Numbered from the stretch's first letter, positions 16,875-25,862 are shown. The stretch is DNA of 48,348 bases from Crossiella sp. S99.2 (GCF_023094165.1 NZ_JALMDK010000028.1:1-48348), one strand, 5' to 3'. The notes: generated by a model not told the origin, from the sequence alone. Program-made: numbers and translations.

Positions 16875-17783
16875 ATGCGAGTGGTGATCGCCGGTTCCTC
16901 CGGCCTGATCGGCAGCGCCCTGGTGAGCGAATTACGGGAGAACGACCACGAGGTCATCCGGCTGGTACGCCGAGCCCCTGCCGCCCCGGACGAACGCCGC
17001 TGGGACCCACCCACCGGTGTGCTCGCCGACGGCGCGCTGGACGGCGCGGACGCGGTGGTCAACCTCGGCGGCGCGGGCATCGGCGACAAACGCTGGACCG
17101 AGGAGCGCAAGGCCAGGCTGCGGGAGAGCAGGCTGGTGCCGACCACCGTGCTGGCGCAAGCCGTTGCCCGGCACCGGATCCCGGTGTTCGTCAGCGGCTC
17201 CGCGGTCGGCTACTACGGCGACACCGGCGACCGGGAGATCGACGAGACCGCCGAGACCGGCGCGGGCTTCCTGGCCGAGCTGTGCCGGGACTGGGAAGCC
17301 GCCACCCAGCCGGCCGAGCACGTGGGCGCGCGGGTGGTGCGGGTGCGCACCGGGCTGGTGCTCTCCGCGCACGGCGGGCTGCTCGGGCGGCTGCGGCCGC
17401 TGTTCTCCTTCCTGCTCGGCGGCCGGCTGGGCAGCGGGGCGCAGTACATGCCGTGGATCTCCCTGGACGACGAGGTCGGCGCGATCCGGTTCGCCCTGGA
17501 ACACAGCCAGGTCAGCGGCCCGGTCAACCTCACCGGCCCGGAACCGGTGACCAACAACGAGTTCACCGCCGCGCTGGCCGACTCGCTGCACCGGCCCGCG
17601 CCCTGGGTGGTGCCGGAGTTCGCGCTCAAACTGGTGCTCGGCGCGGAGACCGCGCAGGAGATGGCGTTGTTCGGCCAGCGCGCGCTGCCCGGGGTGCTGC
17701 GCGCGCAGGGCTACGTCTTCCAGCACCCGACGGTGGTCGCGGCCCTGGCCGCCGCCGTGCCTGAAGGCGAACCGGCGGCGTAG
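16875..17783 (+). CDS. TIGR01777-family NAD(P)-binding protein (SulA/YfcH-like epimerase)
   Basis: 302 aa, an extended-SDR Rossmann fold beginning MRVVIAGSSGLIGSALV with the cofactor glycine motif. It also carries VFVSGSAVGYYGDTGDREIDE (active-site Tyr region) and the C-terminal DUF1731-type segment HRPAPWVVPEFALKLVLG. The family is related to nucleoside-diphosphate-sugar epimerases, and the reaction is unknown. The ATG at 16875 (7th codon of the longer frame) starts the fold precisely. Its TAG stop forms part of the TAGGGT box in front of lipB. It corresponds to Rv2216 in order. Confidence 0.88.
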   Translation: MRVVIAGSSGLIGSALVSELRENDHEVIRLVRRAPAAPDERRWDPPTGVLADGALDGADAVVNLGGAGIGDKRWTEERKARLRESRLVPTTVLAQAVARHRIPVFVSGSAVGYYGDTGDREIDETAETGAGFLAELCRDWEAATQPAEHVGARVVRVRTGLVLSAHGGLLGRLRPLFSFLLGGRLGSGAQYMPWISLDDEVGAIRFALEHSQVSGPVNLTGPEPVTNNEFTAALADSLHRPAPWVVPEFALKLVLGAETAQEMALFGQRALPGVLRAQGYVFQHPTVVAALAAAVPEGEPAA

Positions 17784-17786
17784 GGT
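17781..17786 (+). promoter_or_regulatory. Candidate -10 box of lipB
   Basis: TAGGGT, whose TAG is also the stop codon of the upstream gene, lies 6 nt before the lipB GTG. Confidence 0.45.
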
Positions 17787-17792
17787 CGAGAC

Positions 17793-18533
17793 GTGCGCAA
17801 CAGCGATCCCCTGTCCTGCCGGGAGTCGGGCGAACCCGTACTGGTCCGCCACCTCGGCAGCATCGACTACCTCAAGGCCTGGGAACTCCAGCGCGAGGTC
17901 CTGGACGCCCGTGCCGACGGCGCCGGGCCGGACACCCTGCTGCTGCTGGAACACCCCAGCGTCTACACCGCGGGCAAGCGGACCCAGCCTGCGGACCGGC
18001 CCACCGACGGCACCCCGGTGGTCGAGGTCGACCGCGGCGGCAAGATCACCTGGCACGGGCCTGGCCAGCTGGTCGGCTACCCGATCGTCAAGCTCACCGA
18101 CCCGGTGGACGTGGTCGACTACGTGCGCCGGGTCGAGCAGGGACTGATCAAGGTCTGCCGCGACCTCGGCCTGCCCGCCGGCCGGGTCGAGGGGCGCAGC
18201 GGGGTGTGGCTGCCCGCCGACGAGACCCGGATCGAGCGCAAGATCGCCGCGATCGGCATCCGGGTGCAGCGCGGGGTCACCATGCACGGCTTCGAGATCA
18301 ACTGCGATGCCGACCTGGCCGCGTTCGAGCGGATCATCCCGTGCGGCATCGCCGATGCCGGGGTCACCTCGCTCAGCGCCGAACTGGGCCGCCAGGTCAC
18401 CGTGGCCGAGGTCGAACCGCTGGCCGAGAAGGCGGTCCTGGACGCGCTTTCCGGCGCGCTGCCGCTGTCCGAATGCTGGGTGCCGCGTCCCGAACTGAGC
18501 GCTCCCGGAATCACTTTCGCGCTGCCGAACTGA
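17793..18533 (+). CDS. lipB: Octanoyl-[ACP]:protein N-octanoyltransferase
   Basis: LipB moves octanoate from acyl carrier protein to the lipoyl domains of E2 and GcvH, the first step of lipoate biosynthesis. 246 aa with LLLLEHPSVYTAGKRT, GGKITWHGPGQLVGYP, the catalytic lysine K150 (IERKIAAIG) and the nucleophile C184 (IIPCGIADAGVTSL). The GTG at 17793 follows TAGGGT. In mycobacteria lipA comes next; here about 8.4 kb of other genes separates them. The 167 bp after the stop lead to the SARP regulator. Confidence 0.95.
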   Translation: MRNSDPLSCRESGEPVLVRHLGSIDYLKAWELQREVLDARADGAGPDTLLLLEHPSVYTAGKRTQPADRPTDGTPVVEVDRGGKITWHGPGQLVGYPIVKLTDPVDVVDYVRRVEQGLIKVCRDLGLPAGRVEGRSGVWLPADETRIERKIAAIGIRVQRGVTMHGFEINCDADLAAFERIIPCGIADAGVTSLSAELGRQVTVAEVEPLAEKAVLDALSGALPLSECWVPRPELSAPGITFALPN

Positions 18534-18700
18534 CACTCCGAGTGATCAGATAACCGCCGGACCTAGCCCGCACTGCTCCGATCGGGGGTTACACCACCCC
18601 TGACGTGCCCAATCCCGCCACTCACCGACGTAAGCTGGCCCCTCGCTGTCCGGAAGCTGGGGGTCATGCGCCGGAGGGTCCGGTCCAGGGGAGGGTGTCT

Positions 18701-21700
18701 GTGCACGGCCCGTTGTCCTTCGGTCTGCTCGGTCCACTTCAGGTGCTGCGCGGGGGGCAGCCGATCGCGGTGAAAGCCGCGAAACAGCGGACCGTGCTGG
18801 CCAGTCTGCTGCTGCGCGCCAACCAGCACGTGGCCTTCGACGAACTGGCCGAACGGGTCTGGGGCGAGGAGCAGGTCAGCCAGCCCCGGCAGACCCTCCA
18901 GGTCTACGTGATGCGGTTGCGCCAGGCCCTGGGCGGCGTGCAGCTGCACACCGAACCCGACGGCTACCGCCTCGAACTCGACCCGGAATCCCTGGACATC
19001 CACCGCTTCCGGCGGCTCACCGACCAGGTCAAACTCGCCGGCGACGACCCCGGCCGGATCGTCGGACTGCTCACCGAGGCACTCGCCCTCTGGCGCGGCG
19101 CCGCGCTGTCCGACGTGCCCTCGGAATCCCTGCAGTGCGGCGAGGCCCGCTGGCTGGACGAACTGCGGCTGCAGGCGGTGGCCGACCGGCTGCACGCCCG
19201 GCTGCGGCTGGGCGCGCACCAGGAAGTCGTCGGCGAGCTGTACGGGCTCACCGGCCAGTACCCGCTGCGCGAACAGTTCTGGGCCCAGCTCATGCTCGCC
19301 CTCTACCGCTCCAACCGGCAGGTCGAGGCCCTCGAAGCGTTCCAGGCGGTCAGCGGCAGGCTGTCGGAGGACCTGGGCGTGGACCCCGGCGAGGAACTGC
19401 GCGCCCTGCACCGGGCCATCCTCAACAACGACAGCTCACTCGGCCCGGCCACCGCGCACACCAGCACCCCCGTCACGACCGCCCCGCGCCAGAGCGGCCT
19501 GTCCCAGCTGCCACCCGGCGTGGCCGACTTCGTCGGACGCGGCCCGGAGATCACCCACCTCGGCGATCTGCTGCGCGGCGCGGGCTCGGCCATGTCGGTG
19601 CCCGTGGTCACCCTCACCGGACCACCCGGCGTGGGCAAGACCGCGCTGGCCATCCGGGCCGGGCACGAAGTGCGCGCGCACTTCCCGGACGGCCAGATCT
19701 ACGTCAACCTGCACGGCTACTCCCCCGGCCCGCCGCTGGCCCCCGCCGACGTGCTCAGCCGATTCCTGCGCGCCCTCGGCGTCACCCCGGAACAGATCCC
19801 CCTCGACCCCGAGGAACGCGCCGCGCAGTACCGCTCGCTGCTCACCGGGCGGCGGCTGCTCATCGTGCTGGACAACGCGATCGGCCCGGAACAGGTCCGC
19901 GCGCTGCTGCCCGGCGAACCCGGGTGTGCGGTGCTCATCACCAGCCGCAACGCCCTGCGCGGGATGACCGTGCTCGACGGCGCCCGCCCACTGTCCCTGG
20001 AAGTCCTCTCCCCCGCCGACGCCCGCCGCCTGCTCGGCGGCATCCTCGGCCCCGAACTGGTCGCCGCCGAACCCGCCGCGGCGGCCGAACTCGCCCGCCT
20101 CTGCGGTCACCTGCCCCTGGCCCTGCGGGTGGCCGCGGGCAACCTGGCCGGGCGGCCCAGCGCGCGGATCGCCGACTACGTGGCCGAACTCAGCGCCGAA
20201 CGCCTGGCCGGACTGCGCATCGAAGGCGACGACGCCACCGCCGTGCAAGCCGCCTTCGACCTGTCCTACGACATGCTCGACCCACCGGCCCAACGACTGT
20301 TCCGGCTGCTCGGCCTGGTGCCCGGCAACGACTTCACCAAGGAGGTCGCCGCCGCGCTGGCCGGACTCACCCCCGAGGCCGCGCTGCCGCTGCTGCGCCA
20401 GCTCGGCACCGCCAACCTGGTCCAGCACCAGGCAGGCGACCGGTACCAGGCACACGACCTGCTCCGCCTCTACGCGGCCGAACGCGCCGCCGCCGAGGAG
20501 ACCGCCGAGGCACTGGACACCGCACGCCGCGCCCTGCTGGCCTACTACCTGCACACCGCCCGCGGCGCCGCCCGCAGCCTCTACCCGGAGATCGTCCAGC
20601 TCCCGCTGCCCGCGCCCCGGCCCGCCCCAGCCCCGCGCCCCGCGGCCGCGATCGCCTGGCTCACCGCGGAAACCGCCAACATCGTGGCCGCCGCCACCAT
20701 CTGCGCAGGCCCGCTCGCCGCCTACTCCTGGCTGCTCGCCGACGCGCTGCGCGGCTACTTCCACCACACCGGCCACGTCGCCGACTGGCTGCACGTGGTG
20801 GAGACCGGCCTGGCCGCCGCGCTGGCCGAACCCGACGAACCCGGCGAGGCCGCCATGCGGCTCAGCCTGGGCACCCTGCACTGGACCCTCGGCGACAACC
20901 GGGCCGCCGCCGGGCACTACGAACAGGCACTGCGCATCCAGCGCAGGCTCGGCGACCTCGACGGCGAACTGGCCACGCTGAACAACCTCGGCCTGGTCTG
21001 CCTCAACCTGGGCAGGCTCACCGAGGCCGGCGCGCACCTGCGCAGCGCGCTCGCGCACGCCGACACCCGCGACCCGCACCGGCACGCCATGGCCAGGGCC
21101 AACCTCGGCCACCTGTGCGTGGCCCTGGCCGCCCTGGACGAGGCCGAAACGCACGCCAGGGCCATCGTGGCCATCGGCGCCGCCGAAGGCTCCCGGCTGC
21201 TGGCCACCTACGGCCACTACGTGCTCGGCCGCGCCCAGCTCGCCCGCGGCGCGCTGGCCCAGGCCGACACCGTGCTCACCGAGGCCCTGGCCACCTTCCG
21301 CGAACTGGGCCACCGGCGGATGGAGGTCGAGGTGCTGGCCGCGCTGGCCGAGACCCGCCGCCACCTCGGCGACCACGACCGGGCAGGCGCCGACGCCGAG
21401 GAATCGGTGCGACTGGCCCGCGGCATGGCGCACCGGGTCGCCGAGGTCAACGCGCTCAACGCGCTGGCCGCCTGCGCCGAACCCCGCCGCGCCGCCGAAC
21501 TGCACGCCCAGGCGCACGCCCTGGCCACCTCCGGCGGGCACGTGTGGGGCCAGGTGGCCGCCCTGCTCGGCCAGTCCGGCACGCACCGCCAGACCGGCCG
21601 CCCTCGCGACGCGCTGAACAGCGCAGGCACCGCCCTGGACCTCATCGCCGCCGCGGGCGAACCCACCCGGTTCACCCCGGCCGCGCTGCTCGCCCTCGGC

Positions 21701-21856
21701 GCCGCCCAGCTCGACCTCGGCGACCCCGACGCCGCCCGTACCAGCGCCGAGGAGGCCGTCCGGCTGGCCACCGGCACCGGCCAGCGCCTGGAACAGGACC
21801 TCGGCCTGGCCCTGCTCGGCGAAACCCTGACTGACGAACGGACTCCGATCCTCTAG
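18701..21856 (+). CDS. AfsR/SARP-type regulator with NB-ARC ATPase and TPR domains
   Basis: A 1051-aa multidomain transcription activator. Order: OmpR-like winged helix (about 1-95, MHGPLSFGLLGPLQVLRGG), bacterial transcriptional activation domain (about 99-240), NB-ARC/STAND ATPase (about 270-560) with Walker A GPPGVGKT at 307-314 and a Walker B-like RLLIVLDNA near 385, and C-terminal tetratricopeptide repeats (about 720-1035). SARP-NB-ARC-TPR proteins control secondary metabolism in actinomycetes. The GTG at 18701 is chosen for its ribosome-binding site AGGGGAGGG; the upstream in-frame ATG at 18605 lacks one. No biosynthetic cluster is in the window, so the target may be the neighbouring beta-lactamase-fold gene or a distant locus. 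Confidence 0.92.
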   Translation: MHGPLSFGLLGPLQVLRGGQPIAVKAAKQRTVLASLLLRANQHVAFDELAERVWGEEQVSQPRQTLQVYVMRLRQALGGVQLHTEPDGYRLELDPESLDIHRFRRLTDQVKLAGDDPGRIVGLLTEALALWRGAALSDVPSESLQCGEARWLDELRLQAVADRLHARLRLGAHQEVVGELYGLTGQYPLREQFWAQLMLALYRSNRQVEALEAFQAVSGRLSEDLGVDPGEELRALHRAILNNDSSLGPATAHTSTPVTTAPRQSGLSQLPPGVADFVGRGPEITHLGDLLRGAGSAMSVPVVTLTGPPGVGKTALAIRAGHEVRAHFPDGQIYVNLHGYSPGPPLAPADVLSRFLRALGVTPEQIPLDPEERAAQYRSLLTGRRLLIVLDNAIGPEQVRALLPGEPGCAVLITSRNALRGMTVLDGARPLSLEVLSPADARRLLGGILGPELVAAEPAAAAELARLCGHLPLALRVAAGNLAGRPSARIADYVAELSAERLAGLRIEGDDATAVQAAFDLSYDMLDPPAQRLFRLLGLVPGNDFTKEVAAALAGLTPEAALPLLRQLGTANLVQHQAGDRYQAHDLLRLYAAERAAAEETAEALDTARRALLAYYLHTARGAARSLYPEIVQLPLPAPRPAPAPRPAAAIAWLTAETANIVAAATICAGPLAAYSWLLADALRGYFHHTGHVADWLHVVETGLAAALAEPDEPGEAAMRLSLGTLHWTLGDNRAAAGHYEQALRIQRRLGDLDGELATLNNLGLVCLNLGRLTEAGAHLRSALAHADTRDPHRHAMARANLGHLCVALAALDEAETHARAIVAIGAAEGSRLLATYGHYVLGRAQLARGALAQADTVLTEALATFRELGHRRMEVEVLAALAETRRHLGDHDRAGADAEESVRLARGMAHRVAEVNALNALAACAEPRRAAELHAQAHALATSGGHVWGQVAALLGQSGTHRQTGRPRDALNSAGTALDLIAAAGEPTRFTPAALLALGAAQLDLGDPDAARTSAEEAVRLATGTGQRLEQDLGLALLGETLTDERTPIL

Positions 21857-21858
21857 AC

Positions 21859-21874
21859 TTCCGGAATTACGGAA
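21859..21874. promoter_or_regulatory. Inverted repeat TTCCG-N6-CGGAA between SARP and beta-lactamase-fold gene
   Basis: A short dyad directly after the SARP stop and 20 nt before the TTG start of the next gene. It could be an operator for that gene. Confidence 0.3.
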
Positions 21875-21893
21875 ATCCAGAGGAGGGGTTCTT

Positions 21894-22994
21894 TTGCTGT
21901 CCCGACGCCGCCTACTGACCGCCGGCGCGCTGACCGCGGGGTCCGCGCTGCTGCTGCCCGGCCTGGCCAACGCCGCCCCCAGCACGTCCACGACCAGCGA
22001 TTTCAGCACCCGCGAGGGCTGGCTGGCCTGGCTGGCCACCCACCGCGACCAGGTCGGCGTCTTCGCCGACAACGGCGCGCGCGCCTGCCTGTCGCACCGC
22101 GCGCAGGAGTCCCAGCCACTGGCCTCCGCGGTCAAACCAGTGCACCTGGCCGCCTACACGCTCTCCGGCCTGGCCCCGGACACCAAGGTCACCGTCGGCG
22201 AGTGGGAACGCTTCTACCTGCCGCACACCGACGGCGGCGCGCACGAGCACTCCCAGCGGCTGCTCGGCATCGAGGCGGACCCGGCGACCAAGCTGGCCAA
22301 GAACCCGGCGCAGCAGGTCACCCTGGACCAGATCGCCGGCACCATGATCTATTTCAGCGACAACGCGGCCACCGACTACCTGCGGCACCGCCTCGGCGCG
22401 GCCGCCCTGCGCCGGGCCGCGCTGCGCGGCGGCTGGTCAGGCGTGGACACCCGCTCCAAGCTGGCCGACTTCCTCTACCTGCTGCTGCCGGAGGAGGTCC
22501 GGCCCGGGGTGCCGCGGCGGGAGATGGGCGATCGGCTGGAACAGCGCTTCCTGACCGAACCCGCCTTCCGGGACCGGGCCAGGGCGCGCGTCGTCACCGG
22601 CCCGCACCCGTCCTGGGAGGCCCAGGTCGCTTGGGCCAGGGACAGCGGCGGCGCGAGTGCGGCCACCCTGGCCGCCTTCCACCGGACCGCGGCCACCGGC
22701 CGGTTCCCCGAGGCCACCCGGCGGCACCTGGAACACACCCGGTCCGGTTCGCTGCCGCCCGGCGTCGCGGGCATCGGCTGGAAGGGCGGCTCGCTGGCCG
22801 GGGTGCTGGTACTGGCCGGTTACACCCGCTGGAACGACGGCCGGGTCGGCTCGGCGGCGTTGCTCCTCCAGGAGCTGAGCCTGGCGGACTGGACCGCCAT
22901 GAACGCCGAGGGCTCGCTGCTCTTCCCGGTGTTCGAGGACCTGATGCTGGATCCGGCCTGGCAGGGCAGGGTCGCGCGGGCACTGCGCGGGTAG
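21894..22994 (+). CDS. Tat-exported serine beta-lactamase-fold hydrolase
   Basis: 366 aa. It starts with a twin-arginine signal (MLSRRRLLTAG, hydrophobic core, ANA cleavage near residue 27), so it is exported folded. Class A-like motifs are present in order: S78-A-V-K81 (SxxK), S155-D-N157 (SDN) and K297-G-G299 in the KTG position. No clear class A omega-loop ExxLN is visible, so beta-lactamase activity is uncertain; it may be a penicillin-binding or esterase-like relative. The TTG start has AGGAGGGG 5 nt upstream. It lies 37 nt after the SARP gene and may be controlled by it. Confidence 0.82.
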   Translation: MLSRRRLLTAGALTAGSALLLPGLANAAPSTSTTSDFSTREGWLAWLATHRDQVGVFADNGARACLSHRAQESQPLASAVKPVHLAAYTLSGLAPDTKVTVGEWERFYLPHTDGGAHEHSQRLLGIEADPATKLAKNPAQQVTLDQIAGTMIYFSDNAATDYLRHRLGAAALRRAALRGGWSGVDTRSKLADFLYLLLPEEVRPGVPRREMGDRLEQRFLTEPAFRDRARARVVTGPHPSWEAQVAWARDSGGASAATLAAFHRTAATGRFPEATRRHLEHTRSGSLPPGVAGIGWKGGSLAGVLVLAGYTRWNDGRVGSAALLLQELSLADWTAMNAEGSLLFPVFEDLMLDPAWQGRVARALRG

Positions 22995-23011
22995 CCGGGC
23001 ATGCTGAGCCG

Positions 23012-23479
23012 ATGAGCGAGACGGAGCTGGCCGGCCGGGTGGCCGAACTGGAGGCCAGGGTGGCGGCCCTGGAGGGCATCGCCGAGCAGGTGCTGGCCGA
23101 CACCGGCGGCGTGGTCTCCTACCAGGGCAGGCTCACCGAACCGGGCGAGCTGGACTGGACGATCACGCTGCCGGTGGCCAGGGTGCTGGGCCTGCCGGAC
23201 GGCCCGCGGCTCGAGGTGCTGGCCGCGCTGGGCCACCCGGTCCGGGCCAAGGTGGTGCGCGTGCTCGCCCAACACGGCCCGCAGGGCGCGGCCGAACTCC
23301 AGGCCGCCGCCGAGGTCGGCTCGACCGGCCAGCTCTACCACCACCTCAAGCCGTTGACCGCCAGCGGCCTGGTGGACCAGGACGGCCGCGGCCGGTACCG
23401 GCTGCGCGCCACGGCGATGGTGCCGGTGCTGATCCTGCTGGCCGCCGCCGCGGACATCGCCGGACAGCTCAAGTCCTGA
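23012..23479 (+). CDS. ArsR-like winged-helix regulator with N-terminal coiled coil
   Basis: 155 aa. Residues about 3-30 form a heptad-like coiled coil (AGRVAELEARVAALEGIAEQ), and residues about 70-140 form an ArsR-type winged helix (LGHPVRAKVVRVLAQHGPQGAAELQ, then GQLYHHLKPLTASGLVDQDGRGRYRL). No metal-binding Cys residues are seen. The ATG at 23012 lies 17 nt past the upstream stop, with CATGCT 6 nt before it. It is probably in one transcript with the beta-lactamase-fold gene. A strong hairpin follows. Confidence 0.82.
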   Translation: MSETELAGRVAELEARVAALEGIAEQVLADTGGVVSYQGRLTEPGELDWTITLPVARVLGLPDGPRLEVLAALGHPVRAKVVRVLAQHGPQGAAELQAAAEVGSTGQLYHHLKPLTASGLVDQDGRGRYRLRATAMVPVLILLAAAADIAGQLKS

Positions 23480-23482
23480 CAG

Positions 23483-23519
23483 CGGGGCCGGACCCACGCT
23501 CGGCGTGGGTCCGGCCCCG
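23483..23519. terminator. Bidirectional hairpin between convergent genes
   Basis: A perfect 17-bp stem with a TCG loop, between the ArsR-like gene and the LLM gene that ends at 23533. Confidence 0.85.
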
Positions 23520-23532
23520 TTCTCCGGTCCGC

Positions 23533-24468
23533 TCAGGCGAACTGCGGCATGACCTCGGTCGCCACCAGCTCCAGGTGATCCAGATCGTTCAGGTCGAGCA
23601 CCTGCAGGTAGATCCGGCTGATCCCGGTCCGCTCCCGCCAGGCGCCCAGCTTGTCCACCGCCTCGGCCACCGTGCCGGCCAGCCCGTTCTCCCGCAGCTC
23701 AGGCACCTCGCGGCCGATCACCGCGGCCCGGCGGGTCACCTCGGCCTCGTCCCGGCCAACGCAGAGCACCAGCGCGGCCGAGCGGGTGATCTCCTTGGGG
23801 TCCCGGCCGATGGCCGTGCAGGCCGCCTCGACCCGCTCGAACTGGCGCACCGCGGTGGCCGGGTCGGCGAAGGGCAGGTTGAACTCGGCCGCGTACTGCG
23901 CCGCCAGCGCAGGCGTGCGCTTGGCACCCCGGCCACCGATGAGCACCGGCGGACCGCCCGCCTGCACCGGCTTGGGCAGCGCAGGGGAGTCGGTCAGCTG
24001 GTAGTGCTCGCCGTCGAAGCTGAAGGTCTCGCCCACCGGCGTGCGCCACAGACCGGTGATCACCGCGAGCTGCTCGGCGTAGCGGTCGAAGCGCTCGGCC
24101 ACGTCCGGGAACGGGATGCCGTAGTTGGCGTGCTCGGTCTCGAACCAGCCCGCGCCCAGCCCGAACTCCACCCGGCCGCCGGACATCTCGTCCACCTGCG
24201 CGACCTGGATCGCCAGCGGTCCCGGATAGCGGAAGGTGGCCGCGGTCATCAGCGTGCCCAGCCGGATCCGGCTGGTCTCCCTGGCCAGCCCGGCCAGCGT
24301 CACCCAGGCGTCGGTGGGGCCGGGCAGGCCGCTGACCGAGCCCATCTTGAGGTAGTGGTCGGAGCGGAAGAACGCGTCGTAACCGGCGTCCTCGGCAGTC
24401 CGCGCCACCCGCAGCAGATCGTCGTAGGTCGCCCCCTGCTGGGGCTCGGTGAAGATCCTGAAGTCCAC
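23533..24468 (-). CDS. LLM-class F420-dependent oxidoreductase (TIGR03560-like)
   Basis: A luciferase-like monooxygenase-fold enzyme of 311 aa that uses F420H2 or FMN to reduce or oxidise a small substrate. It begins MDFRIFTEPQQGATYDDLL, with FFRSDHYLKMG, the core GGRVEFGLGAGWFETEHANYG and GGPPVLIGGRG typical of the family. The GTG at 24468 is preferred over the GTG at 24474, because relatives start MDxRIF and TAGCGT lies 6 nt upstream. It follows the TetR gene on the same strand after 20 bp. The substrate is unknown. Confidence 0.88.
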   Translation of the reverse strand: MDFRIFTEPQQGATYDDLLRVARTAEDAGYDAFFRSDHYLKMGSVSGLPGPTDAWVTLAGLARETSRIRLGTLMTAATFRYPGPLAIQVAQVDEMSGGRVEFGLGAGWFETEHANYGIPFPDVAERFDRYAEQLAVITGLWRTPVGETFSFDGEHYQLTDSPALPKPVQAGGPPVLIGGRGAKRTPALAAQYAAEFNLPFADPATAVRQFERVEAACTAIGRDPKEITRSAALVLCVGRDEAEVTRRAAVIGREVPELRENGLAGTVAEAVDKLGAWRERTGISRIYLQVLDLNDLDHLELVATEVMPQFA

Positions 24469-24474
24469 CGGCAC

Positions 24475-24480
24475 ACGCTA
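24475..24480 (-). promoter_or_regulatory. Candidate -10 box of the LLM gene
   Basis: TAGCGT on the minus strand, 6 nt before the GTG at 24468. It decides between two in-frame GTG starts. Confidence 0.45.
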
Positions 24481-24488
24481 ACCCGGGT

Positions 24489-25154
24489 TCAGCGGCGGCG
24501 CGTCCGGCGCGGTGTGGCGGCCTCCACCCGGATCGGTTCGGCGTTGCCCACCTTGTGCAGCAGCCGCAGCCCGGCCATCACCCGCTCGATGCACAGGCCG
24601 ACCTCCTCGCTGGCCTTCTTCGGATCGGCCGCGTTGGCGATCTGGGTGGCGCTGCCGGCCAGCGCGCCGAACATCAGCCGGGACATCGGCTCGATCGGCA
24701 GGTCGTCGATCTCGCCGGACTCGGCCAGCCCGACCACGGTGGCCCGCACCAGGCCGTAGCTGAACTGCTCCTCGGCCTCCCGCCAGCGCTCCCAGCCCAT
24801 CACCACCGGACCCTCGTGCAGCACGATCCGCTGGTAGGAGGGCTCCAGACAGACCTTGAGGTAGGCGCGCAGACCCGCCATCGCACTCTCCCACGGGTCG
24901 CCGGGCTGGGAGACGATCTTGGCCAGCCGGGCCAGCATGTCGGTCTCCACCGCGTCGAAGGCGGCCTCGAACAACGCCTGCTTACCGCCGAAATGGTGGT
25001 AGAGCGCGCCCTTGGTGACCCGGGCCCTGGCCGCGATCTCATCCAGCGAGGTGCCCGCGTAGCCCTTCCGACTGAACAGCTCCATGGCGCTGTCCACCAG
25101 GGCCTGCCTGGTGGATTCCGAATATTCCATACGCCGCGGCCGCGCTGTCGCCAT
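24489..25154 (-). CDS. TetR-family transcriptional regulator
   Basis: 221 aa. The helix-turn-helix domain occupies about residues 10-60 (ALVDSAMELFSRKGYAGTSLDEIAARARVTKGALYHHFGGKQAL) and is followed by a helical ligand and dimer domain. The ATG at 25154 lies 7 nt after TAGTGT. It is divergent from the gene at 25274, and the shared 119-bp gap holds two copies of a CATACCGWCAGTACG element, so it probably represses itself and its neighbour. The ligand is unknown. Confidence 0.9.
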   Translation of the reverse strand: MATARPRRMEYSESTRQALVDSAMELFSRKGYAGTSLDEIAARARVTKGALYHHFGGKQALFEAAFDAVETDMLARLAKIVSQPGDPWESAMAGLRAYLKVCLEPSYQRIVLHEGPVVMGWERWREAEEQFSYGLVRATVVGLAESGEIDDLPIEPMSRLMFGALAGSATQIANAADPKKASEEVGLCIERVMAGLRLLHKVGNAEPIRVEAATPRRTRRR

Positions 25155-25161
25155 ACTCACA

Positions 25162-25229
25162 ACACTACGACATACCGACAGTACGTACTCATGGTATGTT
25201 CTCCGTGTCGGAGCCATACCGTCAGTACG
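25162..25229. promoter_or_regulatory. TetR operators and -10 box
   Basis: CATACCGACAGTACG (25171-25185) and CATACCGTCAGTACG (25215-25229) differ at one base and are each imperfect palindromes, with a further GGTATG at 25193-25198. TAGTGT (25167-25162, minus) is the likely -10 of tetR. The first copy would sit between -10 and -35. Confidence 0.65.
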
Positions 25230-25273
25230 CCGGAAACTCCGGGTACGGGCGGTCCACGGCAAGGAGGGGCGTC

Positions 25274-25795
25274 ATGAGCTGGAACGACTTCTACCGACGG
25301 CGCGATGTCATCAACGCCGTGCTGCGTCAGGCCGAACGGACCGGGGATCCAGTGCTGCCGTTCGAGGACGCCCCGCACGCCGCTGCATCAGGGTCGACCC
25401 TGGCCAAGCAGGTCTCCGAAACCTTCGCCGACCGCGCCGAGTTGCTGGCCGCCCTGCACTACCGCTGGATGCTGCGCCTGACCGGCCACCTCGAACTCGC
25501 CCTGCACGAGCACGGCGACCGGGTCGAGGCCGCCACCAGCGCCTGGCAGCGCCTGGCCGCCGAGGAACCCACCCTGCGCCGCCTGCTCGACGCCGGCGCC
25601 CAGACCATCCCGGCCGCCATCGCGCACGAACAGCGCACCCTGGCCCTGGTCACCGGCCTGGCCGACGCCCGCGAACCGGCCGAGCAGATCGAACGCGTCG
25701 GCGCGGCCTTCCTGGCCCTGGCCCGCGACGGTGCCCGCCCGACCCGCTGCACCTCCACCCGGAACTTCTTCCGCGGCTTCGCCGCCAGCGCCTGA
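25274..25795 (+). CDS. Hypothetical helical protein, 173 aa, likely TetR target
   Basis: I do not recognise this family. It starts MSWNDFYRRRDVINAVL and is predicted all-helical. It has FADRAELLAALHYRWMLRLTGHLELAL near residues 52-78 and RCTSTRNFFRGFAASA at the end, with no signal or membrane segment. The length and helical content resemble the ligand domain of a TetR protein without its HTH; that is speculation. The ATG has AAGGAGGGG about 4 nt upstream. Its promoter region contains the TetR-type repeats, and a perfect hairpin ends the unit. Confidence 0.65.
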   Translation: MSWNDFYRRRDVINAVLRQAERTGDPVLPFEDAPHAAASGSTLAKQVSETFADRAELLAALHYRWMLRLTGHLELALHEHGDRVEAATSAWQRLAAEEPTLRRLLDAGAQTIPAAIAHEQRTLALVTGLADAREPAEQIERVGAAFLALARDGARPTRCTSTRNFFRGFAASA

Positions 25796-25801
25796 GTCAC
25801 C

Positions 25802-25830
25802 CCGCCGCACCCGGTGACCGGGTGCGGCGG
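25802..25830 (+). terminator. Hairpin after the 173-aa gene
   Basis: A perfect 13-bp stem with a TGA loop, 6 nt past the stop codon. Confidence 0.8.
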
Positions 25831-25862
25831 CGGAACTCCCGGCCGCCCGGTGCGTTGGTCAG

